From contig CAVQDO010000005.1 in assembly GCA_963711255.1 (NCBI GenBank), positions 34,800 to 98,799 of the forward strand: 64,000 bases of DNA, written 5' to 3'. Positions 25,348 to 33,354 of this stretch are shown one piece after another. The position numbers and the translations under genes were made by a program. This DNA comes from GCA-2746365 sp963711255. GTDB taxonomy: Bacteria; Pseudomonadota; Gammaproteobacteria; SZUA-229. The notes under the pieces are model-generated. The model had not been told where the DNA came from. It made no database searches and saw only the letters and a list, made by a program, of their open reading frames with translations. Every line of letters starts with the position of its first letter. Position 1 is the stretch's first letter.

Positions 25348-26106
25348 ATGACACAGCAGGCAAATCTACCTCTTCTGAAAAATATCCGTATTGTTCTGGT
25401 TAACACCTCGCATCCGGGCAATATTGGCGCCACAGCACGGGCAATGAAAAACATGGGCTTAAGCCAGCTGTACCTGGTGGAGCCCAAACAGCATCCTACG
25501 GTTGAGGCGTTTCGCCGTTCTGTAGGGGCAAATGACGTGCTCGACAGTGCGGTTGTGGTCGATGATCTGGCGCAGGCAATATCGGGTTGCGTCTGGGTAG
25601 CGGGAACCAGTGCGCGCCTGCGGACTATCGAATGGCCTATCCTGGAGCCGCGAGAATGTGTTGCGCAGGGAGCAGAGTTCCTCGAGCAGGGAGAGATTGC
25701 GATTGTTTTCGGACGTGAAAACAGTGGCTTGACCAATGAAGAAATGGAAAAATGTAATGTCCTGCTGCATATACCAACCAATCCCGAATACAGTTCGCTA
25801 AATCTGGCTGCGGCTGTTCAGGTGGTCTGTTATGAGTTTCGCCTGGCCATGATGGCTGAGAAAGCGGTAAAAGTTAAAGGCAAGAAGCATCGTGAAGATG
25901 CTATTGCTGGTTCTGAGCAGCTAGATGGAATGTATCAGCATTTGCGTGAAGCACTTAACGGGCTGGGTTTTTTTGGTACCAATAATCCCGATGTGGTGAT
26001 GCGCCGTTTAAAGAGCCTGTTTAACCGCGCGGCGACCACACAAAGAGAGGTTGGTATTGTGCGGGGGATTTGTGCAGCTATTCAGGAAAGGAAGCGCTCC
26101 AGGTAG
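25348..26106 (+). CDS. trmJ: tRNA (cytidine/uridine-32-2'-O)-methyltransferase
   Basis: SPOUT-class methyltransferase that modifies ribose 32 in the tRNA anticodon loop. N-terminal IRIVLVNTSHPGNIGATARA, the knot region IPTNPEYSSLNLAAAVQVV and VFGRENSGLTNEE are diagnostic. At 252 residues it is full length. In enterobacteria trmJ is followed by iscR; here iscR lies 25 kb away. Confidence 0.93.
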   Translation: MTQQANLPLLKNIRIVLVNTSHPGNIGATARAMKNMGLSQLYLVEPKQHPTVEAFRRSVGANDVLDSAVVVDDLAQAISGCVWVAGTSARLRTIEWPILEPRECVAQGAEFLEQGEIAIVFGRENSGLTNEEMEKCNVLLHIPTNPEYSSLNLAAAVQVVCYEFRLAMMAEKAVKVKGKKHREDAIAGSEQLDGMYQHLREALNGLGFFGTNNPDVVMRRLKSLFNRAATTQREVGIVRGICAAIQERKRSR

Positions 26107-26138
26107 CCGGTCGCTGGTAGCCGGCCATTATTCAACAC

Positions 26139-26579
26139 TTAGTTTTCAAAATGATCAATATGCAGATCATTCGGAAAGGGGCGGCCTTTACCCGTTTCCA
26201 GGTAATCTTTAAGACTTAACATGAATACCGCCCATTTCGTGCTGCAATGCGCGCACAAACTGGTTTGTTCAGCCCAGTTGGTATGGGAAAAATTAATCAG
26301 GACCTGGTGGTCATTTTTGCTCAACTCGAAACTGACAATGGTATTTTTCCATTCGCCCTCGACTTCAGTACACTGCCAGACAATTTTCTTATTTTCGATT
26401 TTTTCTTTCACCGTCATCTCGACGGACATGTCGCCAAAATGGAAATATAACTTGCCGCCGACATCGCTGTCACCGGTAGCTTTTGTCCACCAGCCTGATA
26501 ATCCTTCAAGCGTGCTGATAGCATGGTATACGGTTTCGATTTTTTCGATAACGCCAACCTGGTGGTATATTTCTGCCAT
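26139..26579 (-). CDS. SRPBCC (AHSA1-like) domain protein
   Basis: A 146-residue START/Bet v1-fold protein: opening IYHQVGVIEKIETVYHAIST, GLSGWWTKAT, GGKLYFHFG and a C-terminal helix with STKWAVFMLSLKDYLETG are typical of the AHSA1-like polyketide-cyclase/ATPase-activator family. Ligand and role are unknown. It ends 13 bases... from the DUF423 gene upstream on the same strand, which reads into it, so the two are likely cotranscribed. Confidence 0.78.
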   Translation of the reverse strand: MAEIYHQVGVIEKIETVYHAISTLEGLSGWWTKATGDSDVGGKLYFHFGDMSVEMTVKEKIENKKIVWQCTEVEGEWKNTIVSFELSKNDHQVLINFSHTNWAEQTSLCAHCSTKWAVFMLSLKDYLETGKGRPFPNDLHIDHFEN

Positions 26580-26592
26580 TGTATTATCCGGT

Positions 26593-26973
26593 CTAGTCTT
26601 TATTCTTTATTTTGAGGTAATTGAAAGCCAGTATTGTCCATGCAATAAGAAAACAAACGCCACCTATCGGGGTGATCATGCCCAGCCACGGGGTGTTACT
26701 TAAGGTCAGCAAATACAGGCTGCCGCTGAATAAAATTATACCGCTAAACATAAACAATGCAGCGGTATTGTTAAAGCGCAATTTGTCATGTTTACTGAGC
26801 AGGCCAATCAGTATCAGGCCAATGCCATGCATCATTTGATAGTCGGCCGCAGTTTTAAAAACACTGATATATTCAACAGTTAATACATTTTTTAAGCCGT
26901 GCGCGGCGAATGCGCCTGCTGCAACGGCAATAAAAGCATTGATAGCACCTGCTGCAATAATCAAATTAACCAT
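26593..26973 (-). CDS. DUF423 family small membrane protein (YgdD-like)
   Basis: A 126-residue protein with four predicted membrane helices. The family signature AAGAFAAHGLKN near the N-terminus, YQMMHGIGLILIGLL, GSLYLLTLS and TPIGGVCFLIAW are present. The function of the family is not established. It is followed by the SRPBCC gene 13 bases downstream on the minus strand and is divergent from yajQ. Confidence 0.88.
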   Translation of the reverse strand: MVNLIIAAGAINAFIAVAAGAFAAHGLKNVLTVEYISVFKTAADYQMMHGIGLILIGLLSKHDKLRFNNTAALFMFSGIILFSGSLYLLTLSNTPWLGMITPIGGVCFLIAWTILAFNYLKIKNKD

Positions 26974-27041
26974 TTTTTAAACCTTGAATTCATAATATAC
27001 TCTGCTCAGATTTTATTTTAATGATTTCCTGGAGAGTTTGC

Positions 27042-27527
27042 ATGCCATCTTTTGATATTGTGTCTGAAGTCGATAAACATGAATTAACCAATGCGGTTGA
27101 CCAGATGAACCGTGAAATTTCTAATCGTTTTGATTTTAAAGGCAGTGATGCAAAAGTAATACTAAAGGAATTCGATATGAACTTTGAAGCTGAAAGTGAT
27201 TTTCAGCTAAAGCAGATGCGCGATATCATGGTTAATAAACTGTCAAAGCGCGGCATTGATAATCGCAGCCTGGAACGCGGTAAAGTCGAAGAAAGAGGTT
27301 TGCGTGCCTATCAGGCAATTAAGGTAAAGTGCGGTATAGAGACTGAAGACGCAAAAAAAATCATGAAGATGATTAAGAGTGAAAAATTTAAAGTGCAGGC
27401 GGCAATTCAGGGTGAGCAGGTCAGGGTGACGGGTAAAAAACGTGATGACCTGCAAGCTGTTATGGCGTATCTGAAAGCGTCAGAAGAAATCGATTTACCA
27501 TTACAGTTTAATAATTTCAGGGATTGA
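27042..27527 (+). CDS. yajQ: YajQ family nucleotide-binding protein
   Basis: Small cytosolic protein with two ferredoxin-like folds; members bind nucleic acids or c-di-GMP. It starts MPSFDIVSEVDKHE and contains RFDFKGSDA, KCGIETEDAKKI and VTGKKRDDLQ. The start ATG 27042 follows a GGAGAG site; an upstream ATG at 27021 overlaps that site and is rejected. The resulting 161 residues match the usual length of 163. A c-di-GMP role would connect with the GGDEF/EAL protein at 3108, but this is speculation. The 3' end overlaps the convergent gene by 11 bases. Confidence 0.9.
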   Translation: MPSFDIVSEVDKHELTNAVDQMNREISNRFDFKGSDAKVILKEFDMNFEAESDFQLKQMRDIMVNKLSKRGIDNRSLERGKVEERGLRAYQAIKVKCGIETEDAKKIMKMIKSEKFKVQAAIQGEQVRVTGKKRDDLQAVMAYLKASEEIDLPLQFNNFRD

Positions 27528-28092
27528 TCTTGATTACGTGTAATACAGCATAGCCTATGACAGAGCTTATGATTCCCAGTGCAAGGCAAGTGTAACTGTA
27601 GCGCAGGTTTATATATTTTTTGTTGAGTACCTGGCCTAATTGATAAATATCCTTCATCATTAGTTCATGCGCCTGTGCGTTATTCTGAAGATGATCGTTC
27701 AAATGCTCAATGTATTCTTCCTGTCCCATGTTGACGAAACAACCGAAGAACAGGAGATTGTTGGGGCCAGATTTGGCTTGCCTGTTACGGAACCTCGGTG
27801 CAATAACCATGAGAGCGAAAAGTGCTGATGCGGTAAAAAAACCGCTGAGAATTAAGATAGGGATATAAAAAGCGGTATCCTTTTCAAGCATGCTTTGTGT
27901 GACGGTAATAAATATCAGAAAGGCGCCTAATACAATATTGGCTTTCTGGTCTGCGATCATACCTAAGGTGACATGGTGTTGTTGGGCTGTCCTTAACACG
28001 TAGATCACATCACCCTGTTGCTTTTCATGGTGTGTACTGAGCCATGAATCTCGTCGTTCGGGCCTGATTTCTTCCTGTCTCTGTTCTAGCAT
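27517..28092 (-). CDS. Pycsar-effector-like membrane protein (DUF5706)
   Basis: A 191-residue membrane protein. A charged N-terminus with RTAQQHHVTLGMIADQKAN leads into helices at about 52-69, 75-97 and 167-186; the loop carries NNLLFFGCFVNM and a helical, acidic segment. The pattern (R..QQ, ADQKA, two helices, N.LFFG, third helix) is that of the Pycsar TM effector family, which in phage defence opens the membrane when a cyclase makes cCMP or cUMP. No pyrimidine cyclase gene lies nearby, so a defence role is not shown. ATG 28092 has a GGGAGAA site; a longer frame to 28146 lacks one. Confidence 0.72.
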   Translation of the reverse strand: MLEQRQEEIRPERRDSWLSTHHEKQQGDVIYVLRTAQQHHVTLGMIADQKANIVLGAFLIFITVTQSMLEKDTAFYIPILILSGFFTASALFALMVIAPRFRNRQAKSGPNNLLFFGCFVNMGQEEYIEHLNDHLQNNAQAHELMMKDIYQLGQVLNKKYINLRYSYTCLALGIISSVIGYAVLHVIKINP

Positions 28093-28150
28093 CTGGTTGT
28101 TCTCCCGTTCGTCTAAGCACAGCCTTTTACTGGGGTTATGCCACAATCCA

Positions 28151-28945
28151 TTACATTTTTTCTATGGTGTAAATATCATACCGTGTTTTTTTACTTTTTA
28201 CGTAAGTATTTGGTGGTCGATCATTAACAGTCTCAGCGTGTACAGGGCGTTTAACGACAACGCGCTTTTTTGCATAGTGCAGGCTGTTTTCTAAAAGCTC
28301 CGCTGCGTCGTTATCTTTACCATGCAAACGTTGCAGGATCTGCATGTCCTTTTTAACCAGGGCGGATTTTTTTCTTTCGGGATACATCGGGTCGATATAA
28401 ATCACATCTGGAGCCGGTCTGGCCAGTGGTGGGGGCAGGGCCAGCTGCTCAGTGATGTAATCATTAGCATCGCAATTATAAACATGAAAGCCCTGCTCGA
28501 TAATTGCCTGGAAAGAATCATTGAGTGATGCGCGTTCTATGGCGTTTTCAATTAAGGTGAACAGTATTGCAGACCTTTCTATTAAGGTGACGGGGCATCC
28601 CAGGCTGGCCAGAACGAAGGCATCGCCGGCCAGGCCGGCAGTGGTATCAAGTACGGTCGGTGTGATACCTGACTTCAGGCCTATGGCTTTGGCTATCGCC
28701 TGTCCGCGGCCACCACCATATTGCTGGCGATGCGCAAGTGAGCCCTTGATAAAATCGATGGCAACTGATGCATTCAACTGCTGATCAAATAATTCAATGA
28801 TATCATCATGAAAAATAAGCAGCATTTCATACTCATTACTCCTGTTTTTGAGTAATGCTAAATTATTTGCCTGGCAGAATAATTTTGCCTGTTGTTGCCG
28901 TACATTTGAAAAACAAACGGCAGCAATTGTAGGGGAAGTTGTAAT
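28151..28945 (-). CDS. rsmJ: 16S rRNA m2G1516 methyltransferase, probable ATT start
   Basis: RsmJ methylates G1516 of 16S rRNA. Family marks are FIKGSLAHRQQYGGGRGQAI, DTTAGLAGDAFVLASLG, VIYIDPMYPERKKSALVKKDM and VVVKRPVHAE. The first ATG in frame (28825) would cut about 40 residues that family members have. The frame stays open upstream to 28951, and ATT 28945 lies nine bases after a GGAG site (28955-28958), giving 264 residues starting TTSPTIAAVCFSN; the family norm is about 250. ATT is therefore the chosen start. The alternative is the ATG at 28825 with a poorly spaced site. It is divergent from tatD. Confidence 0.88.
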   Translation of the reverse strand: MTTSPTIAAVCFSNVRQQQAKLFCQANNLALLKNRSNEYEMLLIFHDDIIELFDQQLNASVAIDFIKGSLAHRQQYGGGRGQAIAKAIGLKSGITPTVLDTTAGLAGDAFVLASLGCPVTLIERSAILFTLIENAIERASLNDSFQAIIEQGFHVYNCDANDYITEQLALPPPLARPAPDVIYIDPMYPERKKSALVKKDMQILQRLHGKDNDAAELLENSLHYAKKRVVVKRPVHAETVNDRPPNTYVKSKKTRYDIYTIEKM

Positions 28946-28998
28946 GGTGATTTACTCCAGATATGATTGCCCTGTTTATGGCTGTTATGATAACTGAT

Positions 28999-29793
28999 AT
29001 GAGTAAATATATTGATATCGGTGTTAATTTAACCGGAACTTCGTTTAAAAAAGATGTTGAACAGGTGGTCGATCGTGCGCAGCAGGCGGGTGTAGAGAAA
29101 CTGATTGTTACCGGTACCGATATGCATCACAGTGAGCAGGCGCTGTTTTATAGCCGGCAGTATGATTCTATCTGTTATGCCACTGCCGGTTTGCATCCGC
29201 ATCACGCGAGTGATTATTGCAGTGACCTTGGAACCGAGCTACGCGATATACTCAGCCATGATAACGTGGTTGCGGTTGGCGAATGCGGCCTGGATTTTAA
29301 TCGTAACTTCTCAACACGAAAAGAACAGCTTCGAGCATTTGAAGCACAACTTGAGATTGCTATTGATGTTCAAAAACCGGTTTTTTTACATCAACGCGAT
29401 GCGCACGATGATATGCTATCGATACTAAAAGACTGTCGTGAGGAATTGAAGCGAGTCGTCGCCCATTGTTTTACCGGCAGCATAGAAGAGGTTAATGATT
29501 ATATTTGCCTGGACATGCATATCGGTGTTACTGGCTGGATTTGTGATGAAAGAAGAGGGCAGTCGCTACAGCAAGCTGTCAAGCAGATTCCTCTGGATCG
29601 ATTGATGCTGGAAACCGATGCGCCTTATCTGTTGCCGCGTGACCTGGCAGTTAAACCGCAGGAAAAAAATAGAAATGAGCCCTGTTATTTGCCACATATT
29701 GCAAAATCTGTTGCAAACTACATGGCGCTGGACGAAGCCTCGGTGGTTGAGGCTGCCTATAATAATAGTTGCGAATTTTTTGAGATTGGATGA
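28999..29793 (+). CDS. tatD: TatD metal-dependent DNase
   Basis: 3'-5' exonuclease with a TIM-barrel amidohydrolase fold, involved in DNA repair and RNA quality control. Metal ligands are in AGLHPHHA, VGECGLDFNRNF, HQRDAHD, HCFTG and ETDAPYLLPRDL. The C-terminal RNEPCYLPHI is typical of TatD rather than of YcfH/YjjV. The start chosen is ATG 28999 (MSKYIDIGVNLTG), matching TatD; an upstream frame to 28963 adds 12 hydrophobic residues without support. The DUF1538 operon begins about 50 bases downstream. Confidence 0.92.
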   Translation: MSKYIDIGVNLTGTSFKKDVEQVVDRAQQAGVEKLIVTGTDMHHSEQALFYSRQYDSICYATAGLHPHHASDYCSDLGTELRDILSHDNVVAVGECGLDFNRNFSTRKEQLRAFEAQLEIAIDVQKPVFLHQRDAHDDMLSILKDCREELKRVVAHCFTGSIEEVNDYICLDMHIGVTGWICDERRGQSLQQAVKQIPLDRLMLETDAPYLLPRDLAVKPQEKNRNEPCYLPHIAKSVANYMALDEASVVEAAYNNSCEFFEIG

Positions 29794-29848
29794 TTAAAGC
29801 CGGTGTTTTATTTTTTGAAGTTCATGAACGAACAAGGTGGTTGGCGCA

Positions 29849-30583
29849 TTGAAGCAGTCATTTAAGTTATTCATTAGTTCTTTGCTGGGTAGTCTGCGTG
29901 ACCTGCTGCCAATAATACTGGTTATCGCATTTTTTCAGATATTTGTTTTGCAGCAGGCACCGGATAATGTGTTGCAGGTTTTTGTCGGCCTGATATTTGT
30001 CGTCCTTGGCCTGACCTTTTTTATCTTCGGGCTCGAGCAGGGTCTGTTTCCTATCGGTGAATCGATGGCGCATGCCTTTGCCAAAAAAGGCAGTGCAACG
30101 TGGTTGCTTGTTTTTGCCTTTTGCCTGGGCTTCGGTACTACTGTCGCAGAGCCAGCGTTAATTGCCGTGGCCGATGAAGCTTCCGAAGTCGCGGCTGAGG
30201 CTGGCATGATTGCCATGACCGAGGCGGCGATGAAAAGCTATGCTGATGGTTTGCGCTATACCGTAGCTTTTTCTGTAGGCGTGGCCATTTTAATAGGTGT
30301 ATTACGTATTTTGCTGAACTGGCCAATTCATTACATGATTATGGTCGGTTATGTTCTGGTTATTGTGATGACAGGTTTCGCTCCCGATGAAATTATTGGT
30401 ATTGCCTATGATTCTGGTGGTGTCACTACTTCAACGATTACCGTGCCGTTAGTGACGGCCCTGGGTATCGGGCTGGCTTCATCGATTGCTGGTCGTAACC
30501 CGATGGTCGATGGTTTTGGTTTAATCGCATTTGCATCTTTATCGCCTATTATTTTTGTGCTGGGCTATGGCATGGTGATTTGA
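29849..30583 (+). CDS. DUF1538 membrane protein, first subunit
   Basis: A 244-residue integral membrane protein with about six to seven helices. DUF1538 landmarks are FGLEQGLFPIGESMA, GFGTTVAEPALIAVADEA, YDSGGVTTSTITVPLVTALG and GFGLIAFASLSPI. Start: TTG 29849 (MKQSFKLF) has an AAGGTGG site at good distance; GTG 29837 is the alternative. The next gene encodes a homologue with the same motifs, and the two stop/start codons overlap (TGATG), so a heterodimeric membrane complex made in equal amounts is inferred. The substrate is unknown. PII and CBS genes follow. Confidence 0.85.
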   Translation: MKQSFKLFISSLLGSLRDLLPIILVIAFFQIFVLQQAPDNVLQVFVGLIFVVLGLTFFIFGLEQGLFPIGESMAHAFAKKGSATWLLVFAFCLGFGTTVAEPALIAVADEASEVAAEAGMIAMTEAAMKSYADGLRYTVAFSVGVAILIGVLRILLNWPIHYMIMVGYVLVIVMTGFAPDEIIGIAYDSGGVTTSTITVPLVTALGIGLASSIAGRNPMVDGFGLIAFASLSPIIFVLGYGMVI

Positions 30584-31413
30584 TGAGTTTTTTACAGGAC
30601 CTGCCAGCATTACTGCTTTCAACCTTTTTCGATATTTTACCGATAGCGATAATAATCTTTGGTTTTCAGTTCCTGGTTATACGGCAACGTATTAAAAACC
30701 TGAAAAAAGTTTTAATGGGCATGCTTTATGTCTTGATTGGCATAACGTTTTTCCTGCTAGGACTGGAGCAGGCGCTGTTTCCGGTCGGGCGCAGCATGGC
30801 AGAGCAGTTAACAAACCCCGAGTTTCTACAAAGTGTTCGTATTACTGCGGGAGAGTTGCAGTGGCAGGATTACTACTGGGTTTATATTTTTGCCTTTGCC
30901 GTGGGCGCGGGTACTACCATCGCTGAACCCGCTCTAATTGCTGTGGCAATGAAAGCCAATGAGGTTTCCGGTGGTGCTATTGGTGTCTGGGGTTTAAGGG
31001 TGGCGGTAGCCATTGGTGTTGCTTTTGGCCTTGCGCTTGGCAGTTACCGCATCGTTGTTGGTGCACCGATGCACTATTTCATTATTTCCGGGTATGTCAT
31101 TGTTGTGATCCAGACCTTTTTTTCACCGAAGCTGATTGTGCCGCTGGCTTATGATTCTGGTGGCGTAACAACATCAACGGTAACGGTGCCGCTGGTTGCA
31201 GCGTTAGGGCTGGGGCTTGCAGAAACCGTGCCGGGCAGAAGTCCGTTAATTGATGGTTTTGGCTTAATTGCCTTTGCCAGTTTGTGTCCGATAATTTCAG
31301 TAATGGCATACGCGCAATTATCAAAATTTAAAGATGATTGCGCATCGAAGAAACAGGCAAAAGAAGATGACTTTTATTCGAAAAAAACAGGTGAGAAAAA
31401 CTCAGATGAATAA
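30583..31413 (+). CDS. DUF1538 membrane protein, second subunit
   Basis: A 276-residue paralogue of the preceding protein: LGLEQALFPVGRSMA, GAGTTIAEPALIAVAMKANEV, YDSGGVTTSTVTVPLVAALG and DGFGLIAFASLCPI repeat the same signatures. It has a charged cytoplasmic tail of about 30 residues. ATG 30583 overlaps the previous stop by one base. In some bacteria the two halves occur as one fused protein (established for the family only as far as I recall). A transporter or channel role is inferred from the membrane fold and the repeated polar motifs within helices. Confidence 0.85.
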   Translation: MSFLQDLPALLLSTFFDILPIAIIIFGFQFLVIRQRIKNLKKVLMGMLYVLIGITFFLLGLEQALFPVGRSMAEQLTNPEFLQSVRITAGELQWQDYYWVYIFAFAVGAGTTIAEPALIAVAMKANEVSGGAIGVWGLRVAVAIGVAFGLALGSYRIVVGAPMHYFIISGYVIVVIQTFFSPKLIVPLAYDSGGVTTSTVTVPLVAALGLGLAETVPGRSPLIDGFGLIAFASLCPIISVMAYAQLSKFKDDCASKKQAKEDDFYSKKTGEKNSDE

Positions 31414-31454
31414 TCTAGTGGTTAAATTTTATAAACTTTATGTGGGAGGCTGTC

Positions 31455-31805
31455 ATGCATTTTAAGCTGATTATTGCTTTTGTTGAAGACTCTGCAACGG
31501 ATGATGTAATGAATGCTGCGCGAAAGTCAGGCGCAACAGGTGCAACCGTTATTAATAATGCACGCGGTGAAGGTCTGGCGCAAAAGAAAACATTTTTTGG
31601 GCTGTCTCTGGAAACGCAGCGAGACGTGGTTTTGTTTTTAGTGGAAGAGCATTTGAGTCGGCATATACTGGAAAAAATAGCCGAGGTTGGTGAGTTTGAA
31701 GCAAGGCCGGGTTCCGGCATAGCAATACAGATTGATGTTGAAGATGCTGTCGGTGTTGCCCATCAGATCGAAAAGCTGGTTGATGTAGTGGAGGCAGAGT
31801 TATGA
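31455..31805 (+). CDS. PII-like (GlnB-fold) regulatory protein
   Basis: A 116-residue PII-superfamily protein: beta strand HFKLIIAFVED, helix DDVMNAARKSGATGATVINN, the T-loop region ARGEGLAQKKTFFG, VVLFLVEEH, IAEVGEFEARPGSGIAIQIDV. The tyrosine that is uridylylated in GlnB/GlnK is absent. ATG 31455 has GGGAGG upstream; an ATG at 31440 overlaps that site. It overlaps the CBS gene by four bases (ATGA). Its position between the DUF1538 pair and a CBS protein suggests that it gates the membrane proteins in response to a nucleotide, as SbtB and AmtB partners do; this is inference. Confidence 0.83.
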   Translation: MHFKLIIAFVEDSATDDVMNAARKSGATGATVINNARGEGLAQKKTFFGLSLETQRDVVLFLVEEHLSRHILEKIAEVGEFEARPGSGIAIQIDVEDAVGVAHQIEKLVDVVEAEL

Positions 31806-32209
31806 TGAGTTCAGAAAGAAAGATTATTCGTGTACGTGATGTAATGAAAACTGAGTTTGATATTATTGATGGCCGTGTGACGGTGATGGAAGCGTTGCGT
31901 ACAATGCGCCATGTCGAGACCAAGTCACTGATTGTCGATAAACGAAATGACGACGATGAATACGGCATGGTGCTGATTGCTGATATAGCCAAACTGGTGT
32001 TAGGCAAGGACAGGTCACCGGATCGGGTGAATGTTTATGAAATCATGGCGAAACCATTGCTGCCGGTCGATCCGGATATGGATATACGATATTGCGCGCG
32101 TTATTTTGAGAACTTCTGCCTGTCGCGCGCGCCGGTAATCGAAAATAAAAAAGTTATCGGCATAATCAGTTTTACCGATATGGTGTTAAAGGGGCTGGTA
32201 CACTTTTAA
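31802..32209 (+). CDS. Two-CBS-domain protein
   Basis: A 135-residue protein made of a pair of CBS motifs (about 10-65 and 75-133): VRDVMKTEFDIID, MVLIADIAKLVLG, VYEIMAKPLLPVDPDMDI and VIGIISFTDMVLKGL. Such tandems bind adenine nucleotides. It overlaps the PII gene by four bases and is the last gene of the DUF1538 operon; folD follows in the opposite direction. A role as adenylate sensor for the membrane proteins is inferred from operon structure. Confidence 0.85.
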   Translation: MMSSERKIIRVRDVMKTEFDIIDGRVTVMEALRTMRHVETKSLIVDKRNDDDEYGMVLIADIAKLVLGKDRSPDRVNVYEIMAKPLLPVDPDMDIRYCARYFENFCLSRAPVIENKKVIGIISFTDMVLKGLVHF

Positions 32210-32236
32210 GCGAGGCCCTGTAAGTGAGGACCTGCT

Positions 32237-33097
32237 TTAGGTTTTCTGATCGTGCCTCTCAGCTGACTGCAGGGTATTTCGTATCAGCATGGCGACGGTC
32301 ATCGGGCCTACGCCTCCGGGCACCGGTGTGATCCAGGCGGCACGTTCGGCTGCGGCAGCAAAATCCACGTCCCCCGTCAGCTTGCCATTTGCTAAGCGGT
32401 TAATGCCTACATCAATAACTGTGGCGCCCGGTTTTACCCATTCACCCTTGACGATGCCGGGCTTGCCGACGGCGACAACCAGAATGTCAGCATCAGCGAC
32501 ATGAGATGCCAGGTTTTTTGTAAATCGGTGAGTAGTTGTGACGGTGGCGCCAGCGAGCAATAATTCCAGGCTCATCGGGCGGCCGACAATATTGGACGCG
32601 CCTACGATGACGGCGTGACGTCCTTTAAATGTTTCGCCAATCGTTTCCAGCATGTAAATCACGCCATGCGGTGTGCAGGGGCGCAGTACAGGTATGCGCT
32701 GAGCCAGTCGGCCAATATTGTAAGGGTGAAAGCCATCGACGTCCTTATCAGGATGGATGGCTTCAAGTACCAGCGTGTCATCGATATGTTCAGGCAGTGG
32801 CAGTTGAACCAGGATGCCATCAATCGTGTCATCACTATTTAATTCTTCGATCAGATTTAATAGTGTTTCCTGTTTGGTGTTCGCGTCCAGATCGTAAGAT
32901 TTCGAGATTAACCCCGCTTCGTCACAGGCCTCACGTTTTTTGCGCACATAAACCTGGGACGCAGGGTCAAGCCCGACAAGAATGACTGCTAAACCGGGTA
33001 CCCGCTGATTATTGTTTACACGTTTTTCAATATCAAGACGAACCTGGTTTCTAACATTTGCTGCAATGGCTTTGCCATCAATAATTTTTGCCGTCAT
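32237..33097 (-). CDS. folD: Bifunctional methylenetetrahydrofolate dehydrogenase/cyclohydrolase
   Basis: FolD interconverts 5,10-methylene-, methenyl- and 10-formyl-tetrahydrofolate for one-carbon metabolism. YVRKKREACDEAG carries the catalytic lysine, followed by QLPLPEHID, DKDVDGFHPYNIGRL, PCTPHGVIYML, GASNIVGRPMSLELL and TPVPGGVGPMTVAML. The 286 residues are full length. It ends 27 bases from the convergent CBS gene. Confidence 0.95.
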   Translation of the reverse strand: MTAKIIDGKAIAANVRNQVRLDIEKRVNNNQRVPGLAVILVGLDPASQVYVRKKREACDEAGLISKSYDLDANTKQETLLNLIEELNSDDTIDGILVQLPLPEHIDDTLVLEAIHPDKDVDGFHPYNIGRLAQRIPVLRPCTPHGVIYMLETIGETFKGRHAVIVGASNIVGRPMSLELLLAGATVTTTHRFTKNLASHVADADILVVAVGKPGIVKGEWVKPGATVIDVGINRLANGKLTGDVDFAAAAERAAWITPVPGGVGPMTVAMLIRNTLQSAERHDQKT

Positions 33098-33277
33098 GAT
33101 AATTTTGCTGTGAATTTAAACCGCCAATTTTCGCACGTGAAAGATAGTTACGACAAGGTGCAAATAGTGCCTTGACCATCGCTTTAGCAAAGCGTAATAT
33201 TCCCCGCCTCTTGATTCGTGCGGAAACTGGATTGATTTAACTTTCAATTTTGTATTTTTTTACGGGCAGGAGAAGAT

Positions 33278-33354
33278 CGGGGTATAGCGCAGTCTGGTAG
33301 CGCGCCTGCTTTGGGAGCAGGATGTCGGGAGTTCGAATCTCTCTACCCCGACCA
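33278..33354 (+). tRNA. tRNA-Pro (UGG)
   Basis: Complete 77-nt cloverleaf with encoded CCA. Acceptor CGGGGTA pairs with TACCCCG (33344-33350), the anticodon stem CCTGC/GCAGG encloses TTTGGGA (anticodon TGG), and the T arm is GGGAG-TTCGAAT-CTCTC. First of a Pro-Arg-His-Leu cluster. Its last 19 bases are repeated downstream at 33517-33535. Confidence 0.96.

Noticed and set aside
30580..30582. TTG start for the second DUF1538 gene
   Set aside because: The adjacent ATG at 30583, overlapping the previous stop codon, is a better and usual coupling arrangement.
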